This document shows positions 33,738 through 42,298 of a DNA stretch of 64,000 nucleotides, piece after piece. Every line of letters begins with the position of its first letter. Within the stretch, counting starts at the first letter, position 1. Under the pieces are notes generated by a model. That model did not search any database. It was not told the DNA's origin and saw nothing but the letters and a program-made list of their open reading frames with translations. Position numbers and translations under genes: made by a program. The DNA is from Miltoncostaea sp963771025 (GTDB lineage Bacteria; Actinomycetota; Thermoleophilia; Miltoncostaeales; Miltoncostaeaceae), in contig CAVYRL010000003.1 in assembly GCA_963771025.1 (NCBI GenBank), positions 248,001 to 312,000 of the forward strand, given 5' to 3'.

Positions 33738-34561
33738 ATTCCCGCCCCGTCCACGTTGCCCACCGTGCTCGGGTCGAGAAGCGTGTCGGCGCGAAGGCCG
33801 AGCCGTAGTGTCTCCAGCGGGATCACCTCGTCAGATGGAATGTTGCCCAGATTGACGCTCGGGCCGAACCTGCGGATGAACCAGACCTGCTGAGACTTCT
33901 GAGGAGCCTCGAAGAGCAGGCTGTTCACGTCGATGTGGTGGACCACCTCGTCGATCAGGCCCATGCGGACCTCGCCGTCGGGGCGGAAGATGCCGGCGGT
34001 CCCGGTCTCGCGAGCCTCGGTGATGACCTTCCAGGCCCCGGCCCGCAGTTCCGTGTCGATCATCTCGACCCAACGATAGGGGGCGACGACCGTCTGCGTG
34101 TCCTTGGAGCCCACCTCGCTGAGCACCACGAAGTCCTGGGCCAGCGACTCGATGTGCGCCAGCTTGACGTCGTGCGCGATCGAGATGGTGCCGTCCGAGA
34201 CCTCGACGTGGCGCAGGCCGAGATCGCTCACCCAGCGGCGCCACTCGGCCAGCTTCTGCTGGACGAAACAGACCTCCCAGAAGGTCCCCCCGAGCACGAC
34301 GTGGATGCCGGCGCTCTCGTAGAGGCGGATCTTCTCGCGCAGGTGGCGCGTGACGTAGGCCGTGCCCCAGCCGAGCTTGACGATGTCGATCGAGTCGGCG
34401 GTCGCGTCGAGCACGCCCTCCACCTCGCGCAGCGGAAGGCCCTTGTCGATGACGTGGGTGATCCCGACCTGGCGCGGCTTGGGCGGCCGCCCCGGCAGCG
34501 ACAGGAAGTCGGCGGCCTGGGACGTCCCGAGCTCGGGGCCGACGACCTCGACCCCGCTCAT
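33734..34561 (-). CDS. Phosphosulfolactate synthase (ComA-like)
   Basis: 275 residues, a TIM-barrel enzyme that adds sulfite to phosphoenolpyruvate, giving (R)-phosphosulfolactate in coenzyme M synthesis. Family motifs are GITHVIDKGLPLREVEGVLD, DIVKLGWGTAYVTRHLREKI, VLGGTFWEVCFVQQKL and RHVEVSDGTISI. ATG 34561 overlaps the flavoprotein TGA (ATGA), and its own stop overlaps the sat start. The next coenzyme M genes (comB, comC, or the bacterial xcb set) are absent here. Confidence 0.88.
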   Translation of the reverse strand: MSGVEVVGPELGTSQAADFLSLPGRPPKPRQVGITHVIDKGLPLREVEGVLDATADSIDIVKLGWGTAYVTRHLREKIRLYESAGIHVVLGGTFWEVCFVQQKLAEWRRWVSDLGLRHVEVSDGTISIAHDVKLAHIESLAQDFVVLSEVGSKDTQTVVAPYRWVEMIDTELRAGAWKVITEARETGTAGIFRPDGEVRMGLIDEVVHHIDVNSLLFEAPQKSQQVWFIRRFGPSVNLGNIPSDEVIPLETLRLGLRADTLLDPSTVGNVDGAGI

Positions 34562-35784
34562 CGCGACACCTCCGCGGCGCTCAGGCCGGCCCGTCGCCCG
34601 TAGACGACGGTGTCGAGAAGCGAGTTTCCCATCAGGCGGTTCGATCCGTGGACCCCGCCGGTGATCTCCCCCGCGGCGAAGATCCCCGGCAGCGTGGTCG
34701 CAGCGTTGATGTCGATCGCGAGACCTCCATTGCGGTAGTGGAGAACGGGATAGACCAGCACGCGCTCCCGCGTGATGTCGATCCCCGCCTTGAGATAGCG
34801 GTTGTGCACGTACGCGAGCCGGTCCGCCGTGAAGCCCGCGCCGTTCTCCCGGTCGATGGCGGCGGTGTCGAGCCACACGCCGACGCTGCCGTCGGGGGCC
34901 TCGGCGCCGCGCCCCTCGTCGACCGCGTCGATGATCGCCTGGGCCACCACGTCACGGGGCGCGAGCTCGTCCACGAAGCGCTCGCCGTCGGCGTCGTGCA
35001 GCGTGGCCCCGTAGGCCCGCGTCGTCTCGGGCAGCGCGTAGCCGGCCAGCGCCTCCGGCCATATCGACCCGGTGGGGTGCTTCTGCCACGAATCCAGCTC
35101 GCGCCCCTCGGCCCCGAGATCCAGCGCGAGCCGCAGCACCTCGGGGGTCGCATCGGGATGATTGGTGCTGTGCAGGCCGAGCGCCTCCGCCTCTCCGCGC
35201 AGGCCTCCGCCGGCCGCCAGCACGACGGCCCGCGCGTGAACCGTGCGCCGTACGCCGTTGCCGCCGGGCGCGACCAGTGCGCGCCAGCCGTCGCCCTCGG
35301 GCGTCAGCTCCACCAGCCGCGCCGCCTCCCACACGTCGGCGCCGCTCGCGCGGACGGCGGTGCGCATCGCCTTGACCATCTCGGCCCCGGTGCGCTCGCC
35401 CGCCTGCAGCAGGCGCTTGCGCGTGGCGCCACCGCAGCGCAGCAGGCGCAGGCGGCCGTCGTCGCGCGTGAACCCGACCCCGAGGGAGTCGAGCCACGCG
35501 ATCGCCTCCGGGCCGCCGTCGGCCAGCTGGCGCACCAGCTCGGGCCGCGCGGCGTGGTGGCCGGCGGCGAAGGTGTCCTGATAGTGCGACTCGACCGAGT
35601 CGCCGTCGCCGATCGCCGCTTGGATCCCGCCCTGGGCCTTGCCGGTGTTACCGGCCCCGAGCGCGGACTTGGTGGTGACGATCACGTCGGCGCCGGCCCG
35701 CGAGGCGCTGAGGACGGCCGACATCCCCGCGCCGCCGGAGCCGACCACGAGCACGTCGGTCCGCGCGTCGGAGAGGCTCATCAC
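34558..35784 (-). CDS. FAD-dependent oxidoreductase, fumarate reductase / L-aspartate oxidase type, short form
   Basis: 408 residues. The FAD site is VLVVGSGGAGMSAVLSASRA, and the flavin-contacting loop is GNTGKAQGGIQAAIGDGDS. Dicarboxylate-site elements are kept: SWQKHPTGSIWP (His), AYGATLHDADGERFVDELAP then RDVVAQAI (Arg) and GGVHGSNRLMGNSLLD. It stops after the capping and FAD domains, lacking the C-terminal helical domain of SdhA/FrdA/NadB. It is coupled to a ComA-like gene and sat, with a LysR gene upstream. It could act on sulfonate analogues of malate or succinate, or supply sulfite; both are inference. Confidence 0.85.
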   Translation of the reverse strand: MMSLSDARTDVLVVGSGGAGMSAVLSASRAGADVIVTTKSALGAGNTGKAQGGIQAAIGDGDSVESHYQDTFAAGHHAARPELVRQLADGGPEAIAWLDSLGVGFTRDDGRLRLLRCGGATRKRLLQAGERTGAEMVKAMRTAVRASGADVWEAARLVELTPEGDGWRALVAPGGNGVRRTVHARAVVLAAGGGLRGEAEALGLHSTNHPDATPEVLRLALDLGAEGRELDSWQKHPTGSIWPEALAGYALPETTRAYGATLHDADGERFVDELAPRDVVAQAIIDAVDEGRGAEAPDGSVGVWLDTAAIDRENGAGFTADRLAYVHNRYLKAGIDITRERVLVYPVLHYRNGGLAIDINAATTLPGIFAAGEITGGVHGSNRLMGNSLLDTVVYGRRAGLSAAEVSR

Positions 35785-35834
35785 AGGCCGATGCTAACGG
35801 AGCGCCGAATGTGCTGCCAATCTCATCGGGTTCA

Positions 35835-36752
35835 TCAGGATTCGCTATGAGACGCGCTGGCCCCCAGCGCGTCCTGCGCGAACTCCAGAAACGTCGTGGT
35901 GACCCGCTTCGGGGTCCGCCCGGCGTGCCGCACCGCGAAGAAGTGGCGCTCGAGCCCGGAACCCTCGAGCCGCAGGGCGACGAGCGTGCCGTCGGCGACC
36001 TCGCGCTCCACGGCGAGGCGCGAGATGACGGTGATGCCGAACCCGTCGAGCGCGGCGGCCTTCACGGACTGCTGCAGACCGAGCTCCATGGCCACGTTGA
36101 GGTCGCGGTCGCGCAGCCCGCTCTCGCGGATCGCGGCCTCGACGACCGAACGCACGCCCGAGCCCTCCTGCTGGATCAGCATGGGCTCGGCCACGAGCTC
36201 CTCGAGGGTCACCGAGTCCCGCTCGGCGAACGCGTGGTCCGGCGACACGATCGCGACCAGCTCGTCGCGCACGAAGGGCTCGAACACCAGGCCCCGGTGC
36301 GCGCGCGCCGCGCCCACGATCCCGAGCTCCAGCTCGTCGTCGAGCACACGCTCGCACACCGTCTGGGTGTCGCTCACCTGCAGGCTCACGCGCACGTCCG
36401 GATAGGCGCTGCGGAACGACCCCAGCAGCCGCGGCAACAGCACCTCGCCGGGCCCGGTGGACGAACCGAGCACCAGCCTGCCGGATACCTTGGTGCCGAT
36501 CTCGCCCACATCTCGCTCGAGTTCGGCCGCGAGCCCGATCATGCGCCGCGCGCCGCGGTAGACCACCTCGCCGGCCTCGGTGACCGACACACGGCGGCCG
36601 CTGCGGTCGAGCAGCCGGTGCCCGAGGCTCTTCTCCAGGGCACGGATCTGGAAGGACACCGCGGGCTGCGAGATCTCGAGTTCCTCGGCGGCCTGCGAGA
36701 ACGAGCCCTTGTCCACCACCGTTCGGAATGTGATCAGCTGGCGCAGGTCCAC
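35835..36752 (-). CDS. LysR family regulator (CysL/CbbR-like)
   Basis: 305 residues. The HTH is LITFRTVVDKGSFSQAAEEL then EISQPAVSFQIRALEKSLGH. The effector domain starts near 90 (GRLVLGSSTGPGEVLLPRLL) with LELGIVGAARAHRGLVFEPF. The sequence style is that of CysL, CbbR and other regulators of carbon or sulfur metabolism. It lies 50 bases upstream of the flavoprotein gene on the same strand, so it probably controls the sulfur operon and may be co-transcribed with it. Confidence 0.9.
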   Translation of the reverse strand: MDLRQLITFRTVVDKGSFSQAAEELEISQPAVSFQIRALEKSLGHRLLDRSGRRVSVTEAGEVVYRGARRMIGLAAELERDVGEIGTKVSGRLVLGSSTGPGEVLLPRLLGSFRSAYPDVRVSLQVSDTQTVCERVLDDELELGIVGAARAHRGLVFEPFVRDELVAIVSPDHAFAERDSVTLEELVAEPMLIQQEGSGVRSVVEAAIRESGLRDRDLNVAMELGLQQSVKAAALDGFGITVISRLAVEREVADGTLVALRLEGSGLERHFFAVRHAGRTPKRVTTTFLEFAQDALGASASHSES

Positions 36753-36816
36753 CGGATGATCCTAGTGGCCGGCGTCGCCCCCGGCGCCGGCCCTGGGCCG
36801 GCCTCGCTCGTGTCGG

Positions 36817-37227
36817 TCAGCGCCCTCCCCCTCCCTCCCTCGGCGTCGCGGCGTCCGGGGTGGTCGCCGCCCCCGGGACGGGCCACCGCAACAGCCCGCC
36901 GCCCCCCGGATGGGCCGGCGTCCCGATGACTCCTGCGTCGTGCGCGTCGATCTCCGCCCCGATCGCGTCGGCGCGCCACACGATCGCGGATCGGTCGCAT
37001 CCTGCGGGGGCCTTCAGGAGGGCCTCCAGCTCGTTGGCCAGCGCGCTGCCTCGCGCCAGGCCGAACATGCCGAGGCTGCCGGCCAGGCGGTGGGCGGCCC
37101 CCCTGGCCGCCGTCAGGCGATCCGTGTCGTCCGCGAACTCCGCGGCGCCGCGGATCGCGACGAGATTCGCGCGGAAGGACTCGGCCGATTCCACCCACGC
37201 CGATCGGAGGACCGTGTCGAGCGTCAT
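36817..37227 (-). CDS. Histidine phosphotransfer (HPt) protein
   Basis: 136 residues. An HPt four-helix bundle with the phospho-accepting His in AAHRLAGSLGMFGLARGSAL, about residue 46. The C-terminal ~30 residues are a Gly/Pro/Thr-rich tail. It relays phosphate between receiver domains. Its start overlaps the response-regulator stop (ATGA), making it the last gene of the four-gene signalling operon. Confidence 0.85.
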   Translation of the reverse strand: MTLDTVLRSAWVESAESFRANLVAIRGAAEFADDTDRLTAARGAAHRLAGSLGMFGLARGSALANELEALLKAPAGCDRSAIVWRADAIGAEIDAHDAGVIGTPAHPGGGGLLRWPVPGAATTPDAATPREGGGGR

Positions 37228-37616
37228 GGCCCGAAGCCGAGGATGGCGCTCAGGTCCCGTGACAACGTCATGGGATCGAACGGCTTGATGAGCACGCCCG
37301 CGACATCGAGCGCGTCGAGCTCGCCGTGCCCCGCCCCGACGACCCGGGCCGTCAGGAACACGACGGGAATCGCCCGGGTCACCGGGTTCCGGCGAAGGTG
37401 CCCCAGCACGGTCGGCCCATCGAGCTCGGGCATCATCACGTCGAGGACGATCGCGTCCGGCGACAGGCGCGCGGCGGCGTCGATCCCCTCGGCCCCCGAC
37501 GACGCGGTGGAGACCGTCCAGCCGCCCACCCGCTCGAGCGCCGCCGCGGCAACCGCACGCACGGCGTCGTCGTCGTCGATCACGAGCAGCCGGCGCGGCG
37601 GTGATGGATCGGTCAT
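37224..37616 (-). CDS. Stand-alone response regulator receiver
   Basis: 130 residues, a CheY-like domain only. The acidic pocket is VIDDDDAVRA, the phospho-acceptor Asp is in IVLDVMMPELDG about residue 58, and the Thr and Lys are in FLTARV and IKPFDP. There is no output domain, so it is likely a relay carrier between the histidine kinase upstream and the HPt protein downstream, both coupled to it by 4-base overlaps. Confidence 0.92.
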   Translation of the reverse strand: MTDPSPPRRLLVIDDDDAVRAVAAAALERVGGWTVSTASSGAEGIDAAARLSPDAIVLDVMMPELDGPTVLGHLRRNPVTRAIPVVFLTARVVGAGHGELDALDVAGVLIKPFDPMTLSRDLSAILGFGP

Positions 37617-39586
37617 GTCGGCTCCTCGCCCGCGGCGATCCCGGGGCCGGCGGTCGGCAGGGTGACGGTGAAGACCGACCCCCGCCCGACGTCGCTGCGC
37701 ACGCCCAGCCGGCCGGCGTGCTGGTCGACGACCGCCTTGGCGAATGCGAGGCCGAGTCCGGTCCCGCTGCCGTAGCGGGCGTCGCCTTCGTCCACCTGGA
37801 CGAAGCGGTCGAAGATCGTCTCCAGGCGATCGGCCGGTATCCCCCGCCCGTTGTCGATCACGCGGATGACCGCCTCGGCGTCGTCGCCGGACGCGCGCAC
37901 CACCACGGCGGAGCCCTCGGGCGAGAACTTGACCGCGTTCGCCAGGAGGTTGGTGATGACCTGCGTGATCCGATCCCCGTCACAGATCACGCCGGCGTCG
38001 TGCAGGTCGCACTCGAGGGTGGTGCCGCGCGCCTGGGCGAGCGGGAGCACGTCGGAGACCGCGGACCGGACGAGGGCCTCCAGGCTCCACTCGGCGAGCT
38101 GGAGGGGGAAGCGGCCGGCCTTGATGCGCTGCAGGTCGAGGATGTTGTTCACGAGCCGGATCAGGCGATCCGTGCTGGTGACCGCGAGCCCCAGCATCTC
38201 GCCGGCGTCGGAGGGCATGGGTCCGTAGACGCCTGCCACCAGGAGCCCCAGCGAGCCCTGCAGCGATGTCAGCGGCGTGCGCAGCTCGTGGGACACGATC
38301 GCGACGAACTCGTCCTTGGCCCGCTCGAGCGCGACCTCCCGGGCCACGTCCGAGATCACGAGCACCGCGCCGCTGACCCCGTCGCCGTCGTGCACCGGCG
38401 CGAAGGTCACCGCCACGTCGACCGGCGACCCGTCGGCGCGCCAGTAGCGCTCCCGGTTGTCGACGTAGGTCTCCCCGTCGCGCAGCCCGGCGTGGGCGGG
38501 GCAGCGACGCCAGGGGTAGCGCTGCCCGTCGGCGTCCGTGTGATGCGCCACGTCGTGGAAAAGGGTCCCCTCGAGCGCGCCGGGTTCGTGACCGAACATC
38601 GCGTGGGCCGCCGGGTTGGCATAGACGACGCGGCCCTCGCGGTCGACCAGGACGACCCCCTCCAGGACCGAGGTCACGATCAGCTCGGTCCGGCGCCGAA
38701 GGGTCTCGAGCTCCCGCCCCACGCGGCGCTCCGCCGTCAGGTCCCGCCCGCTCGCGACGAACACCGGCGCGCCGTCGATCTCCAGGGCCCCGAAGGTGAC
38801 GTCGAGCACGACGGTCCCGTCGTCCGGGCGCCGAAGGATGACCTCGCGTCGTCGGACTCCGAGGCCGTTGGCCCGGGCGCGGAGCAGCCCTGCGAGCTCG
38901 TCTGGTGGGGGGTCGACGATGAGCTCCGCCAGGTTGCGCCCGATGAGCCCCGCCTCTTCGGTCGCCGCGAGCAGGGACACGGCGGCGGGATTGGCGTAGA
39001 CGACGGCGCCCGCGGCGTCGAACGCCACGATCATGTCGGCGATGGATTCGGCCAGGAGCGTGAAGCTGTTCGCCTCCTCGACGCGCCGCCGCCGCCGGAA
39101 GCTGTTCTCCACCCCGGCCCGCCGCTCGCGGGGCGCCGCGGGGCCGGCGATCGCGGCCTCCACGAGGCCGGCGAGCTGCACCAGGACCGCCCGCTCGTGC
39201 GCCCCGAAGGCCCGGGGGCGCCGGTTGACCACGCAGATCGTCCCGACGCGATCGCCGTCGGCGAAGACCGGGGCGCTGGCGAGGAAGCGGACGAACGGCT
39301 CCCCGGTCACGTTGGGGTCGAGAGCGAGCCGCGGGTCGAGCGCCGTGTCGGCGACGACGAGGACGCCGTCCTCGGGATCGCCCGGTGTGCACAGCCGGGG
39401 CGACCCGTCCGGCCACCCTGGGACGGCGCCGGTCTCGGACTCGAGCCGGCGCCCCAGGCGATCGCGCACCGAGATGCGTGAGGTCGGCATCGCGAGCACC
39501 GACTGGGCGAGCCGTGCGATCCGGGCGAGGGCCTCCTCGTACCCGACCCCGGGGTGCGCGACCCCGGGGGTCGCGACCCCGGTCAC
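37613..39586 (-). CDS. GAF-PAS-PAS sensor histidine kinase
   Basis: 657 residues from GTG 39586, which overlaps the glycosyltransferase stop as GTGA. An unusual short repeat (GVATPGVAHPGVG) opens the protein. A GAF domain covers ~15-150 (APVFADGDRVGTICVVNRRP). Two PAS domains lie at ~175-290 (IADMIVAFDAAGAVVYANPA) and ~300-425 (LEGVVLVDREGRVVYANPAA). The HisKA box FVAIVSHELRTPL has the His near 430, and the HATPase has NLLANAVKFSPEG, DNGRGI and GTGLGLAFAKAVV. No membrane helix, so it is a cytoplasmic sensor. Confidence 0.93.
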   Translation of the reverse strand: MTGVATPGVAHPGVGYEEALARIARLAQSVLAMPTSRISVRDRLGRRLESETGAVPGWPDGSPRLCTPGDPEDGVLVVADTALDPRLALDPNVTGEPFVRFLASAPVFADGDRVGTICVVNRRPRAFGAHERAVLVQLAGLVEAAIAGPAAPRERRAGVENSFRRRRRVEEANSFTLLAESIADMIVAFDAAGAVVYANPAAVSLLAATEEAGLIGRNLAELIVDPPPDELAGLLRARANGLGVRRREVILRRPDDGTVVLDVTFGALEIDGAPVFVASGRDLTAERRVGRELETLRRRTELIVTSVLEGVVLVDREGRVVYANPAAHAMFGHEPGALEGTLFHDVAHHTDADGQRYPWRRCPAHAGLRDGETYVDNRERYWRADGSPVDVAVTFAPVHDGDGVSGAVLVISDVAREVALERAKDEFVAIVSHELRTPLTSLQGSLGLLVAGVYGPMPSDAGEMLGLAVTSTDRLIRLVNNILDLQRIKAGRFPLQLAEWSLEALVRSAVSDVLPLAQARGTTLECDLHDAGVICDGDRITQVITNLLANAVKFSPEGSAVVVRASGDDAEAVIRVIDNGRGIPADRLETIFDRFVQVDEGDARYGSGTGLGLAFAKAVVDQHAGRLGVRSDVGRGSVFTVTLPTAGPGIAAGEEPT

Positions 39587-41943
39587 GGCGACGGCGTCGG
39601 TGCCGACGTCGGCCGCGGCGTGACCTTCCACTGGCGGTCGCCCATGACCTCCTTGACCTGGGCGACGCGCGTGATCAGATTCTTGAACTCCGCGTACACC
39701 AGGGTGGACACGAACAGGTAGGCGATGAACCACCCGCGGTGCCGTTTGATCTCCGGATTGGCGGCGCGGTAGCCGAACAGCGTCTGCCCGGGGCCGACGC
39801 TGAAGGTGAACAGCGCGGCCAGGATGAGGATCGGCACGAACCAGCTGACCCCGCCCTCGACCGTGAGCCAATAGGCGATGATCGGGACGATCTGCAGGCT
39901 GAGCCACGGGTACAGCTCGCGCCATGCCAGCAGGTGGAGGAAGCCCAGCTTCTGCCGCAGGCGCAGGTTCGGCGATCGCAGCGCCTGCCAGGTGTGGCGC
40001 AGCGAGACCTGGAACCACCCCTGCGCCCACCGCATCCGCTGATTCCAGAGCTGCCTGACGGTGGTCGTCGCGAGCTCCCGCGACACGAGCCCCGGATCGG
40101 ACACGATGCGCCGGCCGGCCTCGACCGCGCGCAGCGACGAGTCGATGTCCTCGGTCAGCATCCGGCCCCGCATACGGGTGCTCCGCAGCAGATCGGTCCG
40201 CCAGTAGCCGTTCGATCCGCCGAAGATGCCGAAGCCGTGCATCCTGGCTCGGCCCGGGTGGCTGACGCCGTAGATGACCTCGAACTCCACGGCCACGGTT
40301 CGGGCGACCCGGCTCGCGTCGCCGTTTCGGACGACGGGGTGCCCCTGGACCACGTCGGCGCCCCCGTCCAGCCACCGCCAGGCGCGCCGGAAGCTGTCGG
40401 GCCGGGGATGGTGGTCGGCGTCGAACACGCCGACGAACTCACCGGTCACGATGGAGAGGGCGGCGTTGACGTTCTGCGCCTTGGACGTGCTGCCGTCGAC
40501 GCGATACGGCACGAAGCGCGGATTGCGCTCCGCGATCTGCGCCAGTACCGCCTCGACGGGATGCGTCGTCGGGCCGTTGTAGGCGAGGATCACCTGCAGG
40601 CGGCCCGGGTAGTTGACCTCGAGGAAGGCCTCGATGGTCTCGACGATCGTCGCCGCCTCGTTGGGGAGGTACGCGGCGATGACGGCGGAGGCGGGGGGGT
40701 AGGCCGCCGACGGCCGGTCGGGCGGCTGCTCCACGAGCAGCGACGCCAGTCCCTCCATCCAGATCAGGACGCCGGTCAGCACCAGGGCGATGACGACGAC
40801 GATGTACACGGCCCCCGCGAGATCGATGCCGGCGGCGCCGGCCGCCAGGTAGGCGGCGTACGGCACGATCCAGCCGAGCACAAAGGTGACGAGGATCTGG
40901 AACGGCGTGCGAATGCGGGCTCCGGCCCGGCGCAACCATGGGGAGCGGGCGGCGCGACGGGCGCGCTCGTCGACCTCGAGCGCGGCCGAGTAGGGCACGG
41001 GAAGCAGATCGAGGTGCGCCTCGGCCGCCTCGGCGGCCATCGACGCGCGGGCGAGCACGGTCGCCGGGTCGGGGCCGGCGGTCGGGTGATAGCCGATCGA
41101 CGGTGTGGGGCGCACCCGCTCATCGCCGGCCGTGAAGACGCCGTCGTTGATCAGCCGAGCGACACCGGCGAGCGTCGCACCGGCCTCCGAGGGGTCGGTG
41201 TCGGGGAGCGCGATGAACCATCCGCCGGTGCCGTCGCGGCCGACGACCGCCGAGGCCCCTGCCACGCTCCTGATCACCGTCGTCACCTGGCGGTCCACCT
41301 CGGAGATGCCGCGGGCTCCGAAGGCGGCGGCGATCTGCCGGCGCTCGGCGAGCCTGACGTTGGCGACCACGCCTCCCGCGTGAGTGCGTGCCTGCTCGAG
41401 CGCCAGCCACGAGGTCACCTCGCGCGGGGTCGCCGCACCCGACGAACGCTCGATGGGCAGGAGGTCGATCGGCACCGGGGGCCGTTCCACCTTCGCCATC
41501 ACCCGGGCGACGAGCTCCGCCGGGCGGAAGGGCTTGACGAGGTAGTCGTCGGCGCCGAGGCCGAGGCCGTTGACCATGTCGTCCATCGCCGAGCGGGTGG
41601 TGACGAACAGCAGCGGCACCGTGCGAAGGACCGGGTCGTCGCGAACCGCCCGGACAAGCCCGAATCCATCGAGGTCGGGCATCATCACGTCCGAGACGAT
41701 CGCGTCCGGGATCACCCGGTCGAGATGCGCCAGCGCCTCGATGCCGGTCGCCGCCTCGATGACGTCGAAACCGGCCGCGCTGAGGGTGGCCCGCATGACG
41801 GCCCGGACGGCTGGGTCGTCGTCGACGACGAGCACGGCGTGCCGCGACCCGGGGTCGGGCCCGCCCGGGAGCCGGTTGACCTCGTCCAGGGCCGCCGCTC
41901 CGCGCGCGGCGCGCTCGCGCGCGTCGCCCCGGGGGGCGCTCAT
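39583..41943 (-). CDS. Receiver - GGDEF-like - membrane glycosyltransferase family 2 fusion
   Basis: 786 residues from ATG 41943. Residues ~35-150 are a receiver (VLVVDDDPAVRAVM, phospho-Asp in IVSDVMMPDLDG, YLVKPF). Residues ~170-310 follow the GGDEF fold, but the signature loop reads VVGRDGTGGWFIAL, so it is not an active cyclase. Two membrane helices (~345-400) precede a processive-type GT2 domain with the DXD motif GVFDADHHPRPD, the acceptor motif MLTEDIDSS and QRMRWAQGW. Four more helices follow. It probably makes an exported polysaccharide under phosphorelay control. I know of no well-described protein with this order. Confidence 0.9.
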   Translation of the reverse strand: MSAPRGDARERAARGAAALDEVNRLPGGPDPGSRHAVLVVDDDPAVRAVMRATLSAAGFDVIEAATGIEALAHLDRVIPDAIVSDVMMPDLDGFGLVRAVRDDPVLRTVPLLFVTTRSAMDDMVNGLGLGADDYLVKPFRPAELVARVMAKVERPPVPIDLLPIERSSGAATPREVTSWLALEQARTHAGGVVANVRLAERRQIAAAFGARGISEVDRQVTTVIRSVAGASAVVGRDGTGGWFIALPDTDPSEAGATLAGVARLINDGVFTAGDERVRPTPSIGYHPTAGPDPATVLARASMAAEAAEAHLDLLPVPYSAALEVDERARRAARSPWLRRAGARIRTPFQILVTFVLGWIVPYAAYLAAGAAGIDLAGAVYIVVVIALVLTGVLIWMEGLASLLVEQPPDRPSAAYPPASAVIAAYLPNEAATIVETIEAFLEVNYPGRLQVILAYNGPTTHPVEAVLAQIAERNPRFVPYRVDGSTSKAQNVNAALSIVTGEFVGVFDADHHPRPDSFRRAWRWLDGGADVVQGHPVVRNGDASRVARTVAVEFEVIYGVSHPGRARMHGFGIFGGSNGYWRTDLLRSTRMRGRMLTEDIDSSLRAVEAGRRIVSDPGLVSRELATTTVRQLWNQRMRWAQGWFQVSLRHTWQALRSPNLRLRQKLGFLHLLAWRELYPWLSLQIVPIIAYWLTVEGGVSWFVPILILAALFTFSVGPGQTLFGYRAANPEIKRHRGWFIAYLFVSTLVYAEFKNLITRVAQVKEVMGDRQWKVTPRPTSAPTPSP

Positions 41944-42298
41944 GACGGCCGCCGGTGGGGAGGGCGGACGGAGCGGGGGCGGCCCCATCCACGCCGGCCT
42001 GCCTGCCCCGATGGGTCGACGGGCATCGTGATCATCGGATCAGCGCCGTCCTTCCGCATCAGTGGTGCGATTGGAGCCGGACCGTGGCTCCGCGGGCCGG
42101 GCACCTGCGGGCCGGTGGCCTGCGAGTTGTCGCGGTACCTAATTACGTCGGCATCCGGCCGCCGCATCGGAGCGGAGAGGCGCGCCGCGGGCATGGGCTT
42201 TTCAGACGCGACGAGGCGGCCCGCCGTGGTCATCTTTGGTAACCTCCTTAATGGTTACTCTGGGTAACCGGACAAACGAACCGGTAGGAGCACACTCG
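41944..42298. promoter_or_regulatory. Divergent intergenic region upstream of lon, with GGTAACC palindromes
   Basis: A 355-base gap between the glycosyltransferase operon and lon. At 42238-42269 there are three half-sites, GGTAACC (42238), GGTTAC (42253) and GGTAACC (42263); the last two form the inverted repeat GGTTAC-TCTGG-GTAACC. This is not a CIRCE or HAIR sequence. An AT-richer patch (ACCTAATTACG, about 42137-42148) could be part of the promoter of the minus-strand operon. No gene is visible. Confidence 0.5.

Noticed and set aside
37601..42267. Long plus-strand frames opposite the signalling operon
   Set aside because: The minus strand encodes four proteins with complete motifs and coupled starts; the plus-strand products are low complexity.
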